Positions 9,426-18,485 are shown, numbered from the stretch's first letter. The stretch: 64,000 nt of DNA from Leucobacter tenebrionis (GCF_019884725.1 NZ_CP082322.1:3162001-3226000), one strand, 5' to 3'. Numbers and translations: made by a program. The notes: generated by a model from the letters alone, not told the origin.

Positions 9426-10139
9426 ATGAGCCTTTCGAAACAGCAGTTCCTGTCCGTCGCAGATCACACCCTGCTGGCTCCCGGCACGACCCGCGAGGAA
9501 CTCGTGGAGTTTCTCGGGGCTGCCCGCGACCTGGGCGTGCGGCGGGTGTGCATCAGCCCGTCACTGCTGCCGCTCGATGCGGCGGATCGCGGGAGCCTCG
9601 AAGCGGTCACCGTCGTCGGCTTCCCCTCGGGTGCGCATCGCTCGGAGGTCAAGGCCGCCGAGGCGGCGCAGGCGGTCGCCGACGGCGCGGACGAGATCGA
9701 CATGGTGCTGAACCGCGGGCTCGTGCGGGAGGCCGCCGCGACGGGGGAGTGGGCCGCGGTGGAGGGCGAGATCCACGCCGTCCGGGCAGCCTGCCCCGAG
9801 CTCGTGCTGAAGGTCATCATCGAGTCGGCCGCGCTCACCGATGCCGAGATCGTGGGGGCGTGCCGCGCGGCCGAGGCCGCGGGCGCCGACTTCGTGAAGA
9901 CCTCGACCGGCTTCGATCCGGCGGGCGGGGCGAGCCTGCACGCCGTGCGCCTGATGACCGAGACGGTCGGCGGGAGACTCGGCGTGAAGGCATCGGGCGG
10001 GATCCGCACGGCGGCCGCCGTTCGCGAGCTGTGGGCGGCCGGCGCCACCAGGTTCGGAGTGTCGGGCACCGCCGCGATCCTCGAGGCGTGGGACGGCGAG
10101 GCCGATCCCGACCGCACCGCGCCTCCCGCGGGCTACTGA
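9426..10139 (+). CDS. deoC: Deoxyribose-phosphate aldolase
   Basis: Cleaves 2-deoxyribose-5-phosphate to glyceraldehyde-3-phosphate and acetaldehyde in deoxynucleoside catabolism. It is 237 aa, normal for the family. The visible active-site residues are D92 (EIDMV), the Schiff-base lysine K158 in VKTSTGF, and K188 in VKASGG. Start: ATG 9426. A TAGCCT box lies 7 nt upstream and there is no strong Shine-Dalgarno, which suggests its own leaderless transcript even though it follows the glycosyltransferase by only 10 nt. Its 3' end overlaps the convergent GntR gene by 7 nt. Confidence 0.95.
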   Translation: MSLSKQQFLSVADHTLLAPGTTREELVEFLGAARDLGVRRVCISPSLLPLDAADRGSLEAVTVVGFPSGAHRSEVKAAEAAQAVADGADEIDMVLNRGLVREAAATGEWAAVEGEIHAVRAACPELVLKVIIESAALTDAEIVGACRAAEAAGADFVKTSTGFDPAGGASLHAVRLMTETVGGRLGVKASGGIRTAAAVRELWAAGATRFGVSGTAAILEAWDGEADPDRTAPPAGY

Positions 10140-10543
10140 CCCGGCTGCGCTCCCGAGGCCCCGACGGCCTCGTCGAGCAGCGCGCGGATCCGGGCGCGAT
10201 CCAACCCGAGCCCACGCAGGCGCTCGGCAGCGTCGAGTGCGATGCGCCGGGCGGCAGCATCGACCGGATCCGAGCCGAGCGACACGAAGGTGCCCGCTCG
10301 GCCGCGCCCCTCGACGACACCCGACTCCTCCAGAGCTCGGTACGCCGCCGCGACCGTGTTGACGGCGAGACCCAGGTGAGCTGCGAGGGCGCGGATGGTC
10401 GGGAGCTTCTGCCCCGGGGCCAGTCGCCCCTCGGAGACCGCCCGCATCGCGGCGTCGTGCAGCTGTCGGAAGGGCGGGGCGTCGGACCCCGCGTCGATGC
10501 CGAACACCGTGAGCGCGTCGTGATCCCGAGTCTCCTGCGTCAT
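10133..10543 (-). CDS. GntR-family transcriptional regulator (YtrA-like, short)
   Basis: A 136-aa DNA-binding regulator. The winged helix occupies about residues 15-85, with FRQLHDAAMRAVSEGRL, GQKLPTIRALAAHLGLAVNTVAAAYRALEESG typical of GntR, then a short C-terminal helical region instead of a full ligand domain. This resembles the YtrA subgroup. The start was placed at ATG 10541-10543; the frame remains open upstream, but MTQETRD is the likely N-terminus. It converges on deoC and is divergent from ppx across 104 bp, so it may control either; its ligand is unknown. Confidence 0.85.
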   Translation of the reverse strand: MTQETRDHDALTVFGIDAGSDAPPFRQLHDAAMRAVSEGRLAPGQKLPTIRALAAHLGLAVNTVAAAYRALEESGVVEGRGRAGTFVSLGSDPVDAAARRIALDAAERLRGLGLDRARIRALLDEAVGASGAQPGQ

Positions 10544-10647
10544 GGAACCAGCATAGGAGCTGGGCCCGCCCGGTGGCCCCGTGAGCTCCAGCGACCCGGC
10601 GCGCTCTCCGGCACACGAGCGCCCCGCGCAGGCCGTAGAATCTCCCC

Positions 10648-11658
10648 ATGCGCCTCGGAGTGATCGACGTCGGATCAAATACCGTCCACCTGCTCGTGGT
10701 CGACGCCCACCCGGGCGCGAGCCCCGTGCCGTACCACTCGCAGCGCTCGGTGCTGCGGCTGATGCGGTATCTCGACTCCGACGGCGCGATCGTGGAGGAG
10801 GGTGTGCGCCGCATCATCGACGCGATCCGAGAGGCCGCCGATACCGTGCGCGAGATCGGCGTCGACGACATGATCGCCACCGCGACCAGCGCGATCCGCG
10901 AGGCCGCGAACGGCGAGGAGGTGCTCGCGCGCATCACCCGCGAGACCGGGGTCACCCTGCGGGTGCTGTCGGGGGAGGACGAGGCGAGGATCACGATGCT
11001 CGCCGTGCGCCGCTGGCTCGGATGGTCGGCCGGCGAGATCCTGCTCTTCGACATCGGCGGAGGGTCGTTCGAGATCGCGCAGGGCGCCGACGAGTACCCC
11101 GACGTGCAGGTGTCGCTGCCGCTCGGGGCGGGTCGATCCACCATCAACTACCTGCCCGAGGACCCGCCCACGCGCGAGGCGGTGTCGCGCCTGCGAGCGC
11201 ACGCGCGGGCCGAGTTCACGCGGGCTCGTGACGAGTTCTTCGCGGACCGCCCCAGGCCCAAGCGCGTCGTGGGCACGTCGAAGACGATCCGGTCGCTGGC
11301 CCGGCTCGTCGGCGGGCCGTCCGACCCGGTGACCGGCGACCTGGCGCAGCTGCACTACGTGGGATTGCGCGAGTGGGAGCCGACGCTGCGCGACATGCCT
11401 GGGTCGGTCCGCGAGTACCTGCCGGGGATCACGCCCGAGCGCGGCTACCAGATCATGGCGGGGGCGGTCGTGCTGCGCACCGCGATGAAGGTGTTCGGAG
11501 TCGACACGCTCACGATCTCGCCCTGGGCGCTGCGCGAGGGCATCGTGCTGCGCTACATCGATGCGCTCGACGGCCGCGGCGCTGAACCGGTGCTGGAGCA
11601 CGCGGGATCGGGGCTGGTCGCGGGTTCGGGATCGGTCGCGGGTTCGGGATCGGCGTGA
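10648..11658 (+). CDS. ppx: Ppx/GppA family phosphatase
   Basis: Exopolyphosphatase or pppGpp phosphohydrolase of the actin-like ATPase fold. The N-terminal phosphate-binding segment is GVIDVGSNTVHLLVVD; FDIGGGSFEIAQG and VGTSKTIRSLARL are the other fold signatures. It is 336 aa, the short two-domain form common in actinobacteria. A TAGAAT box lies 6 nt before ATG 10648, consistent with a leaderless mRNA. The last residues are a Gly/Ser/Ala/Val repeat coded by an 18-bp tandem repeat, unlike the conserved core. It overlaps the cytidine deaminase start (GTGA). Confidence 0.9.
   Translation: MRLGVIDVGSNTVHLLVVDAHPGASPVPYHSQRSVLRLMRYLDSDGAIVEEGVRRIIDAIREAADTVREIGVDDMIATATSAIREAANGEEVLARITRETGVTLRVLSGEDEARITMLAVRRWLGWSAGEILLFDIGGGSFEIAQGADEYPDVQVSLPLGAGRSTINYLPEDPPTREAVSRLRAHARAEFTRARDEFFADRPRPKRVVGTSKTIRSLARLVGGPSDPVTGDLAQLHYVGLREWEPTLRDMPGSVREYLPGITPERGYQIMAGAVVLRTAMKVFGVDTLTISPWALREGIVLRYIDALDGRGAEPVLEHAGSGLVAGSGSVAGSGSA
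11618..11653 (+). repeat. 18-bp perfect tandem repeat at the 3' end of ppx
   Basis: Two identical 18-bp units (11618-11635, 11636-11653) that encode VAGSGS twice. They lie directly before the GTG start of the deaminase gene, so a unit gain or loss would only lengthen or shorten the tail of Ppx and would keep the overlap. Confidence 0.85.
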
Positions 11659-12083
11659 GCGTCGAGGCGACCGCGAGCGCCGGGGCAGCGGGATCCGAGA
11701 TCGACTGGGAGGCGCTGCGGGCGGCTGCGATCGCGGCGCTGGATCACGCATACGTTCCCTACTCGCGGTTCCGGGTCGGGGCCGCTGCGCTCGTCGACGA
11801 CGGCAGGATCGTCTCGGGATGCAACATCGAGAACGCGTCGTACGGGCTGACGCTGTGCGCCGAGTGCTCGCTCGTGTCGGCGCTGCACATGGGCGGGGGC
11901 GGAAGGCTCGTGGCGTTCGTGTGCGTGGACGGCGAGGGGTCCACGATCATGCCCTGCGGGCGCTGCCGGCAGCTGCTCGTCGAGCACGCGGCGCCCGGCA
12001 TGCTGATCGAGACCACAGCCGGAGTGCGAACGATCGATGAAATGCTGCCGCTCGCGTTCGGACCGCGCGACATCGGGGCGTAG
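11655..12083 (+). CDS. cdd: Cytidine deaminase
   Basis: Zn-dependent deamination of cytidine and deoxycytidine in pyrimidine salvage; cytosolic homotetramer in the family. The 142-aa protein shows YVPYSRFRVGAA, GCNIENASYGLTLCAEC (the catalytic Glu and first Zn ligand), and PCGRCRQ (two further Cys ligands). The GTG start at 11655 overlaps the ppx stop (GTGA), so translation is coupled. Together with deoC nearby it forms a nucleoside-salvage neighbourhood. Confidence 0.93.
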   Translation: MSVEATASAGAAGSEIDWEALRAAAIAALDHAYVPYSRFRVGAAALVDDGRIVSGCNIENASYGLTLCAECSLVSALHMGGGGRLVAFVCVDGEGSTIMPCGRCRQLLVEHAAPGMLIETTAGVRTIDEMLPLAFGPRDIGA

Positions 12084-12200
12084 GCTTCCGCGACACCTCC
12101 ACATACTCGGGCTGGGCGGTGCCAGACGATCGGCGATACTCCGCGGAGCCGCGGCGGCGTCACAATGGAGGTTCTGGATATCGAACAAAGGAGTCATTCC

Positions 12201-13058
12201 ATGCCGCAGCCCCACCGCGCCCGCACTGCGATCCTCGCTTCACTCTCGCTCGTCGCCGCCGGTGCGCTGCTCGCCGGGTGCGCACAGCCCGCGGCCTCGG
12301 ATTCCTCGAAGCAGACCTCGGCTTCCGAGAGCGAGGAGCTCAATATCTACACGGTGGCCACCGCTTGGCGGGTGACCGCGGCCGAGCGCGACATGCTGTA
12401 CCGACAGGGGTTCAACGCGGCGAAGGATCGCCTCGACGCGGCGCTCGCTCAGCCCTCCGACAAGCCCCTCGCGATCGTCTCCGATATCGACGACACGGTG
12501 CTGAGCTCCGACAGCTACTGGGAGCAGCTGATCTCCGAGGGGAAGCAGGCGTTCGACGATCCGATGTGGGATGCGTGGGTGGAGGCGAACGGGCCGACGG
12601 CGACTCCCGGCTCGGTGGAGTTCTTGGAGTATGCGAAGTCGAAGGGTGTCGAGGTGTTCTACGTGTCGCAGCGCGACCAGGGCGAGCGCACGCAGGAGCT
12701 CGGGATCGCGAACCTCGAGCATGCCGGCCTGCCGTTCGCCGATGACGAGCACGTGACCATCCAGCGCGACTCATCGGACAAGGAGGCCGCGCAGGCCGAG
12801 ATCGCCGACCGGTACGAGGTAGTGGTCTACCTGGGCGACAACCTCAACGACTTCGCTCGCAAGTACTACGTCGAGGATGTCGAGGAGCGCCGCGGTCTCG
12901 CGGAGGAGGACGCCGAGGAGTTCGGCCGCAAGTTCATCCTCTTCCCGAATCCCACCGATGGGCACTGGATCAAGGCGATCTTCGGAGACAGCGAGCCCGA
13001 GGATTCCCCCGAGTACCGCGAGGGCTTCCGCGAGGCGGCCGAGGGCTCCGCGAACTAG
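12201..13058 (+). CDS. HAD-family acid phosphatase / 5'-nucleotidase lipoprotein (e(P4)-like)
   Basis: A 285-aa extracytoplasmic lipoprotein. The signal peptide ends in the lipobox LAGC (Cys at about residue 28). The catalytic DxDxT is VSDIDDTVLSSDSYW, and YVSQRDQGERTQEL and YLGDNLNDF are further HAD motifs. This matches the class C acid phosphatase / lipoprotein e(P4) group, which releases phosphate from nucleotides outside the cell. Start: ATG 12201 with AAAGGAG 8 nt upstream. It fits beside the cytidine deaminase as an outside-in nucleotide salvage step (inference). A strong hairpin follows the stop. Confidence 0.9.
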   Translation: MPQPHRARTAILASLSLVAAGALLAGCAQPAASDSSKQTSASESEELNIYTVATAWRVTAAERDMLYRQGFNAAKDRLDAALAQPSDKPLAIVSDIDDTVLSSDSYWEQLISEGKQAFDDPMWDAWVEANGPTATPGSVEFLEYAKSKGVEVFYVSQRDQGERTQELGIANLEHAGLPFADDEHVTIQRDSSDKEAAQAEIADRYEVVVYLGDNLNDFARKYYVEDVEERRGLAEEDAEEFGRKFILFPNPTDGHWIKAIFGDSEPEDSPEYREGFREAAEGSAN

Positions 13059-13074
13059 AACCTGCGATCGGCAC

Positions 13075-13116
13075 GGCCTCCCGACCACCACCGCAGAAGC
13101 GGTGCTGCGGGAGGCC
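13075..13116. terminator. Bidirectional hairpin between acid phosphatase and LysR genes
   Basis: Inverted repeat with 9-bp outer arms GGCCTCCCG / CGGGAGGCC and a partly paired interior. It lies between two convergent genes and can serve both. There is no clear T-run, as is common in high-GC actinobacteria. Confidence 0.7.
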
Positions 13117-13143
13117 CGGTCGGTTCTCGGGGTGCGCCCTTGC

Positions 13144-14082
13144 TCAGTCGAGCGCGGCGAGGGAATCGCGGATCGCCACCGCGAGCTGCCGCACGGCCGT
13201 CGAGGGCTGCCGTCTCGCCCCCTCGCCGGGGGCCGCGAGCAGGAGCGACCGTGCGAAGTCGGGGTGGGCGACGGGCCGCAGCACGACCCCGGGGTGCAGC
13301 TGGACGCCGCTGTGCGAGGATCCGACGGCGAGCTTCGGCACCATGCCCACGATCATGCGGGCCGCGACCATGCCGAGCAGCACCTGGAAGTCGTCGGAGC
13401 GTATCGACACGTCGAGCGAGTGGCCGGCCTCGCGGAAGGCGTCGATGACGATGGTGTCCATCGGATCCTCGCCCGTCGCTCCGAACAGCCAGCGTTCGTC
13501 GTGGAGCGACAGCAGGGTCGGCACGTCGATCGGGCCGGGCACGGCCAGCGGGTGCCCTGCCGGGAGGGCGAGCATGAGCGGGTCGCGATGCACCTCGGTG
13601 ACGGCGAGGTGGTTGCGGAACGGCAGGTCGTAGCCGGGCACCGAGTACACGAGCACAGCGTCGAGCGTGCCGTGGTGCACCTGGTCGATGAGCGGCGCGA
13701 CCTCGGCCAGCACGGCGTCGACCTCGATGCCGAGTTCGTCGACCTGCGACACGATCGACGGGAGCAGGCGCGCGGCGGCGGTGGGGAAGGTGCCGAAGCG
13801 GAGCCGCACCCGACCCATGTGGGTGAGGTCGCGAGCGTCGCGCAGCGCGCGATCGGTGAGACTCAGGATCTCCTCGCCGCGGTCGAGCAGCAGCACTCCC
13901 ACGGGGGTGAGGGAGCTACCGCGCGCCGAGCGCTGGATCACGGGGGAGCCGACCAGGCGGTCGAGGTTCTTGAGGTGGTAGTCGACCGTGGGCTGACTCC
14001 ATGCGAGGCGACGGGCCGCTCCCGTCACCGAGCCCTCGGCGTGCACGGCCCGGAGTGCCTGGAGCTGACGCAGATCGATCAT
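13144..14082 (-). CDS. LysR-family transcriptional regulator
   Basis: A 312-aa regulator. The N-terminal HTH (LRQLQALRAVHAEGSVTGAARRLAWSQPTVDYHLKNLDRLVG region, residues about 4-45) is typical LysR, followed by a periplasmic-binding-protein-like co-inducer domain. It is divergent from the PLP decarboxylase/permease/stress-protein genes across 124 bp, the standard LysR layout, so it very probably controls them. The effector, likely an amino acid or its decarboxylation product, is not known. Confidence 0.9.
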   Translation of the reverse strand: MIDLRQLQALRAVHAEGSVTGAARRLAWSQPTVDYHLKNLDRLVGSPVIQRSARGSSLTPVGVLLLDRGEEILSLTDRALRDARDLTHMGRVRLRFGTFPTAAARLLPSIVSQVDELGIEVDAVLAEVAPLIDQVHHGTLDAVLVYSVPGYDLPFRNHLAVTEVHRDPLMLALPAGHPLAVPGPIDVPTLLSLHDERWLFGATGEDPMDTIVIDAFREAGHSLDVSIRSDDFQVLLGMVAARMIVGMVPKLAVGSSHSGVQLHPGVVLRPVAHPDFARSLLLAAPGEGARRQPSTAVRQLAVAIRDSLAALD

Positions 14083-14205
14083 CGAGTCACCCTACCCCAT
14101 ATCTGGAATCATGGTAAATTGCGCAAGCGAGTCACATATGAAGTATGTGGCTTCCGAGTCAAGACGGGGATTCCGCTTCGGGTCGCCGCCGCCGAACATG
14201 GAGGA
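14083..14205. promoter_or_regulatory. Divergent control region with candidate LysR operator
   Basis: AT-richer than the surroundings. It contains a perfect 6-bp inverted repeat CACATA-N5-TATGTG at 14133-14149, the best operator candidate for the divergent LysR protein. A GGAGGA at 14200-14205 abuts the ATG used for the decarboxylase but is ideally spaced (7 nt) for an ATG at 14213 that opens an 8-codon reading frame (MTSPRPTP, stop at 14237). Confidence 0.5.
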
Positions 14206-15792
14206 ATGCTCCATGACTTCGCCTCGACCGACCCCGTAGCACTGGAGAGCCTCCCGACTGCGACGGCCTCCGTCGGTCCGCGCGGCGCCGACGCCAAGCT
14301 GCGTCGCCACGCCGAGACCCCCTACGCGGATGCCCTCGAGCGATATGTCGCACGAGGACCGGTGCAGCTGATGGTGCCGGGTCACGGCGGCACGGACCGG
14401 GGGATCAGCGGCCCCCTCGCCGAGCTCCTGGGGGAGCGCGCGCTGCAGCTCGACGTCCCCATGCTCATCGACGGTCTCGATCTCGGAGAGAACTCGCCGT
14501 TCGACCGCGCGCTCGAGCTCGCGGCGGAGGCCTGGGGCGCTCGCCGCACCTGGTTCCTCACGAACGGCGCCTCGCAGGCGAATCGCACCGCCGCCCTCGC
14601 GGCTCGCGGCCTCGGCGAGCACATCGTCTCCCAGCGCAGCGCGCACTCCAGCTTCAGCGACGGCGTGCTCGCGGCCGGCCTGATCCCGAGCTTCGTCTTC
14701 CCGTCGGTCGATGAGACCCACGGCATGGCGCACGGCGTCTCCCCGGCGGCCCTCGACGAGGCGCTCACCCTCGCCGAGCGCGAGGGACGGCCGGCCTCCG
14801 CCGTCTACGTCATCTCTCCCAGCTACTTCGGCTCGGTCGCCGATGTGCGCGGTCTCAGCGAGGTCGCCCACGCGCACGGCGCACCGCTCATCGTGGACGG
14901 CGCGTGGGGGCCGCACTTCGGCTTCCACCCCGAACTGCCCGAATCGCCCGCTCGGCTCGGCGCCGATCTCGTGGTCTCGAGCACGCACAAGCTCGCCGGA
15001 TCCCTCACGCAGTCGGCCATGCTGCATCTCGGCCACGGGCCCTTCGCCGACCGCCTGGAGCCGCTCATCGAGCGCGCATTCACGATGACGGCCTCAACCT
15101 CGACGAGCGCGATCCTGCGCGCCTCGCTCGACGTCGCGCGTCACGCGCTGATGACCGGTGAGGAGCAGATCGGCCGCTCCATCGAGGGAGCCAAGCGGTT
15201 CCGCCAGATGCTGCGCGACGACCCGCGCTTCGCGGTGGTCAGCGACGATTTCGGACGCTTCGACGACATCGTCGCCACCGACCTGCTGCGCGTGCCCATC
15301 GACGTCTCCGCGAGCGGAGTGAGCGGGCACTGGCTGCGTCAGCGGCTCATCGACGTCGACGGCATCTACTTCGAGATGTCGACCGCCACCTCGCTCGTGG
15401 CCGTGATCGGCGCGGGCAAGACGCCTGACTACGACCTCGTGCACCGCGCGATGGTCAAGGCTGTGGAGTCCGACGCCGCCGCGATCGAGCGCGAAGCGCA
15501 CGCGGCCGCGGGATCCTTCCCCGCCCTGCCCGCGCCCGGCAAGCTCCGCATGGCGCCCCGCGACGGCTTCTTCGCGCAGACGGAGGTCGTGCCTGCCGAG
15601 GAGGCGATCGGCCGCGTCTCGGCCGACACCCTCGCGGCGTACCCGCCCGGGATCCCGAATCTCATCCCGGGCGAAGAGATCACCGCGGAGACGGTCGCCT
15701 TCCTGCAGGCCGTCGCAGCCTCGCCCACCGGTTACGTGCGCGGCGCCGTAGATGCTGCGGTGCGCACCTTCCGCGTCACACGCACGGCTTAG
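14206..15792 (+). CDS. PLP-dependent Orn/Lys/Arg decarboxylase-type enzyme (fold type I)
   Basis: A 528-aa enzyme of the Orn/Lys/Arg decarboxylase class, cytosolic. The PLP-binding lysine is K262 in SSTHKLAGSLTQ, with the upstream Asp in LIVDGAWGPHF and the substrate-end segment PYADALERYV and LMVPGHGGTD. The C-terminal domain (PPGIPNLIPGE) is the family signature. Start at ATG 14206 is the first in frame, but its ribosome site is too close, so the true N-terminus is uncertain. It is followed 68 bp later by an amino-acid permease. Such a pair usually takes in an amino acid and exports the amine while consuming a proton. Which of Lys, Arg or Orn is used cannot be told. Confidence 0.85.
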   Translation: MLHDFASTDPVALESLPTATASVGPRGADAKLRRHAETPYADALERYVARGPVQLMVPGHGGTDRGISGPLAELLGERALQLDVPMLIDGLDLGENSPFDRALELAAEAWGARRTWFLTNGASQANRTAALAARGLGEHIVSQRSAHSSFSDGVLAAGLIPSFVFPSVDETHGMAHGVSPAALDEALTLAEREGRPASAVYVISPSYFGSVADVRGLSEVAHAHGAPLIVDGAWGPHFGFHPELPESPARLGADLVVSSTHKLAGSLTQSAMLHLGHGPFADRLEPLIERAFTMTASTSTSAILRASLDVARHALMTGEEQIGRSIEGAKRFRQMLRDDPRFAVVSDDFGRFDDIVATDLLRVPIDVSASGVSGHWLRQRLIDVDGIYFEMSTATSLVAVIGAGKTPDYDLVHRAMVKAVESDAAAIEREAHAAAGSFPALPAPGKLRMAPRDGFFAQTEVVPAEEAIGRVSADTLAAYPPGIPNLIPGEEITAETVAFLQAVAASPTGYVRGAVDAAVRTFRVTRTA

Positions 15793-15860
15793 ACTCAAAC
15801 CCGATAACCGGGCCGCCCGGCCCGACCGCCCCCTGATACGACGAAGACGTCTGGAGAATC

Positions 15861-17468
15861 ATGTCCACACCGCAAACGCTGCGACAGCAGCTCTTCCGTG
15901 TGAAGCCTGTGCCGCGCGACGGCGGTGAGGGCGGCAGCAAGCTGAAGCGCAGCATCGGCCTCTTCCAGCTGACGCTCATCGGCGTCGGCGGCACGATCGG
16001 CACCGGTATCTTCTTCATCCTCTCCGAGGCGGTGCCGATCGCGGGTCCCGCGGTGATCTGGTCGTTCATCATCGCGGCCACGGTCGCGGGCCTCTCGGCG
16101 CTGTGCTACGCCGAGCTCGCGAGCAGCGTGCCGGTGTCGGGATCCTCCTACTCCTACGCCTACAGCACCCTGGGCGAGCTGCCGGCGATGGGCGTCGCGG
16201 CCTGTCTGCTGCTGGAGTACGGCGTCTCGACAGCCGCGGTGGCGGTCGGCTGGTCGCAGTACGTGAACCAGCTGATGGGCAACCTGTTCGGCTTCCAGCT
16301 GCCGCAGGCGCTGTCGGCGGCCCCCGAAGAGGGCGGCGTCATCAACCTGCCGGCCGTGATCCTGATCGCGATGTGCGCCTTCCTGCTGGTCCGCGGCACG
16401 TCCCACTCGGTCGTAGCGAACACCATCATGGTGCTCATCAAGATCGCCGTGCTGCTGTTCTTCGTGGCCGTCGGCATCACCGGTTGGAACGCGAACAACT
16501 TCGCCGACTTCGCACCCTTCGGCTTCAGCGGCGTGATGACCGGCGCGGGGCTCATCTTCTTCTCGTTCGTCGGCCTCGACGCCGTCGCGACCGCGGGCGA
16601 CGAGGCGAAGAACCCTCGCCGCAACCTGCCGATCGCGCTTGTCGCGGCCCTCGTCGTGGTGACCACAATGTACGTGCTGGTCGCGGTGGCGGCGCTGGGT
16701 GCGCAGCCCACCTCCGAGTTCGAGGGGCAGTCGGCGGGGCTCTCGCAGATCCTCGAGAACATCATCGGGGCGAGCTGGCCCGGCACCCTCGTCGCAGCGG
16801 GCGCGGTGATCTCGATCTTCAGCGTGACGCTCGTGGTGCTCTACGGCCAGACGCGCATCCTGTTCGCGATGTCGCGCGACGGCATGGCGCCCAAGATCTT
16901 CCAGAAGGTCAACCCGCGCACGATGACCCCGATCGCGAACACCATCATCGTGTCGGTGATCGTCGCGATCCTCGCGGGTGTGCTGCCCATCAACTTCCTC
17001 GCCGAGATGACCTCGATCGGTACGCTCGCCGCGTTCACGGTCGTATCGATCGCGGTGATGGTGCTGCGCAAGCGCGAACCCGATCTCGAGCGCAAGTTCC
17101 GCGTACCGCTGTACCCCGTGATCCCGATCCTGTCGATCATCGGCTGCCTCTGGATCATCAAGGATCTCCGCCCCATCACCATCTTCGTCTTCCTCGGGTG
17201 GACCCTGGTCGTGCTCGTGTGGTGGTGGTTCACCGGCCGCAAGAACTCGGTGCTCGGCGAGCAGCTGAAGACCGGTCTGATCCGTCTGGTCGGCCCGGGT
17301 CGCTACCGCGAGGGCGACGCCGAGCGCGCGGCCGAGCACCTCGAGACCGGCACGCTCCGGATCCCCGACGTGACCGAGGGCGACCCCGTGGTGAGCGCGG
17401 GTGAGCCGGGTTCCGCGGGCGGCTCGGGATCCTCGTCCTCCGACGGCGGCACCGGGAGCCGACGATGA
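15861..17468 (+). CDS. APC-family amino-acid permease (cationic amino-acid type)
   Basis: A 535-aa inner-membrane transporter with 12 predicted hydrophobic helices. The first helix holds GVGGTIGTGIFFILSEAV, the APC substrate-site signature, and FFSFVGLDAVATAGDEAKNPRR is a hallmark of the CAT/YfnA-like group. The polar C-terminal tail is Gly/Ser/Asp-rich and probably cytosolic. It lies downstream of the decarboxylase (68 bp, with a GC hairpin) and its stop overlaps the start of the stress protein (ATGA), so the three genes form one unit. It is the likely substrate importer or amine antiporter of that unit. Confidence 0.9.
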   Translation: MSTPQTLRQQLFRVKPVPRDGGEGGSKLKRSIGLFQLTLIGVGGTIGTGIFFILSEAVPIAGPAVIWSFIIAATVAGLSALCYAELASSVPVSGSSYSYAYSTLGELPAMGVAACLLLEYGVSTAAVAVGWSQYVNQLMGNLFGFQLPQALSAAPEEGGVINLPAVILIAMCAFLLVRGTSHSVVANTIMVLIKIAVLLFFVAVGITGWNANNFADFAPFGFSGVMTGAGLIFFSFVGLDAVATAGDEAKNPRRNLPIALVAALVVVTTMYVLVAVAALGAQPTSEFEGQSAGLSQILENIIGASWPGTLVAAGAVISIFSVTLVVLYGQTRILFAMSRDGMAPKIFQKVNPRTMTPIANTIIVSVIVAILAGVLPINFLAEMTSIGTLAAFTVVSIAVMVLRKREPDLERKFRVPLYPVIPILSIIGCLWIIKDLRPITIFVFLGWTLVVLVWWWFTGRKNSVLGEQLKTGLIRLVGPGRYREGDAERAAEHLETGTLRIPDVTEGDPVVSAGEPGSAGGSGSSSSDGGTGSRR

Positions 17469-18397
17469 GTGTCGTCGTCGGCGTCGCTCCCGGGCACTGC
17501 TCGCACGCGGCGGTGAGCCTCGCGGTGCTGCTCGCGCGCTCATCGGATCTGCCCCTCGCGGTCGTTTCCGTGAACGCCGCCGGTTGGCCGCCGCAGCGCC
17601 CGCTCAGCGGCGTCGACGGAGAGTACCAGCGCTTCGTGCGCGAGCAGGCGGAGGCCGCGCTCGACGAGGCACGAGAGCTCGTGCCCGACGATATCGATGC
17701 GAGCTACCGCGTGCATGACGCGTCGAGCGCGCGCCGGGGCCTGCTCGAGGCCTGCGAGCAGATCGGGGCGGAGCGCCTGGTCGTGGGTGCGAAAGACGAC
17801 GGCGCCGATGGCGAGGTGGTGGTCGGCTCGGTCGTGACCGGGCTGCTGCAGAGCGCGCATCTTCCCGTGGCCATCGCTCCCCACGGCTTCTCTGCCGCGC
17901 CGGGAGCCACGCTCGAGCGGGTGACGGCCGCCTACAGCGGTTCGGAGACCTCGGCGGAGCTGGTGCTGGGGGCGGCCGCGATCGCCGCCGAGGCGGGGGA
18001 GGGGATCCGCATCGCGTCCTTCCACACCAGGCCGCGCGCATTCCTCACCGCCAGGGTCGGCAACGACGTGGAAGACGAGATCATCGCCGACTGGGAAGCC
18101 AGGATCCGCGAAGACGCGGGGGCGATCCTCGACAGCATCGAGCGGTTCGAGCGGCAGCCGGCATCGGTCGAGGTGGTCGTCGGCTCGGGCGACAGCTGGG
18201 GCTCCGCGCTGCGGTCGATCCCCTGGCTCGACGCCGAGGTGCTCGTGGTCGGATCGAGCAGCCTCGGCCCGCTGGCGCGCATCTCGCTCGGCTCGCACGC
18301 CGTGAAGATCGTGCGCAACGCGCCGGTGCCGGTGGTTGTCGTGCCGCGGCGGGCCACGGACGAGTACATCGCGCAGGGGCGGCACGCCGGCGGCTGA
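17465..18397 (+). CDS. Universal stress protein, tandem UspA domains
   Basis: A 310-aa protein with two UspA repeats (about 1-145 and 150-300). The second keeps the ATP-binding loop VVGSSSLGPLARISLGSHA followed by VPVVVVP. The first has VVGAKDDG and GSVVTGLL. Translation is coupled to the permease by an ATGA overlap. A Usp gene behind an APC transporter is a recurrent actinobacterial arrangement; a role in tuning the transporter or sensing energy state is inferred. The stop codon lies inside the first unit of a 31-32 bp tandem repeat. Confidence 0.9.
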   Translation: MSVVVGVAPGHCSHAAVSLAVLLARSSDLPLAVVSVNAAGWPPQRPLSGVDGEYQRFVREQAEAALDEARELVPDDIDASYRVHDASSARRGLLEACEQIGAERLVVGAKDDGADGEVVVGSVVTGLLQSAHLPVAIAPHGFSAAPGATLERVTAAYSGSETSAELVLGAAAIAAEAGEGIRIASFHTRPRAFLTARVGNDVEDEIIADWEARIREDAGAILDSIERFERQPASVEVVVGSGDSWGSALRSIPWLDAEVLVVGSSSLGPLARISLGSHAVKIVRNAPVPVVVVPRRATDEYIAQGRHAGG

Positions 18398-18485
18398 GTT
18401 TCGCTACTGTTCACCCCCGGTCGGCTGACTTTCGCTGCTGCTCAGCCTCCGGTCGGCTGCCTTTCGCTGCTGCTCAGCCTCTCCC
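18391..18485 (+). repeat. Three-unit 31-32 bp tandem repeat
   Basis: Units at 18391-18421, 18422-18453 and 18454-18485 each begin CGGCTG and contain TTTCGCT; units two and three differ at few positions. The array begins within the last codons of the universal stress gene and runs straight into the inverted repeat that follows. It takes up the first part of a 331-bp stretch without a gene. Confidence 0.85.

Noticed and set aside
18391..18485. Tandem units as a CRISPR array
   Set aside because: Units abut with no spacers, only three copies, and no cas gene in the window.
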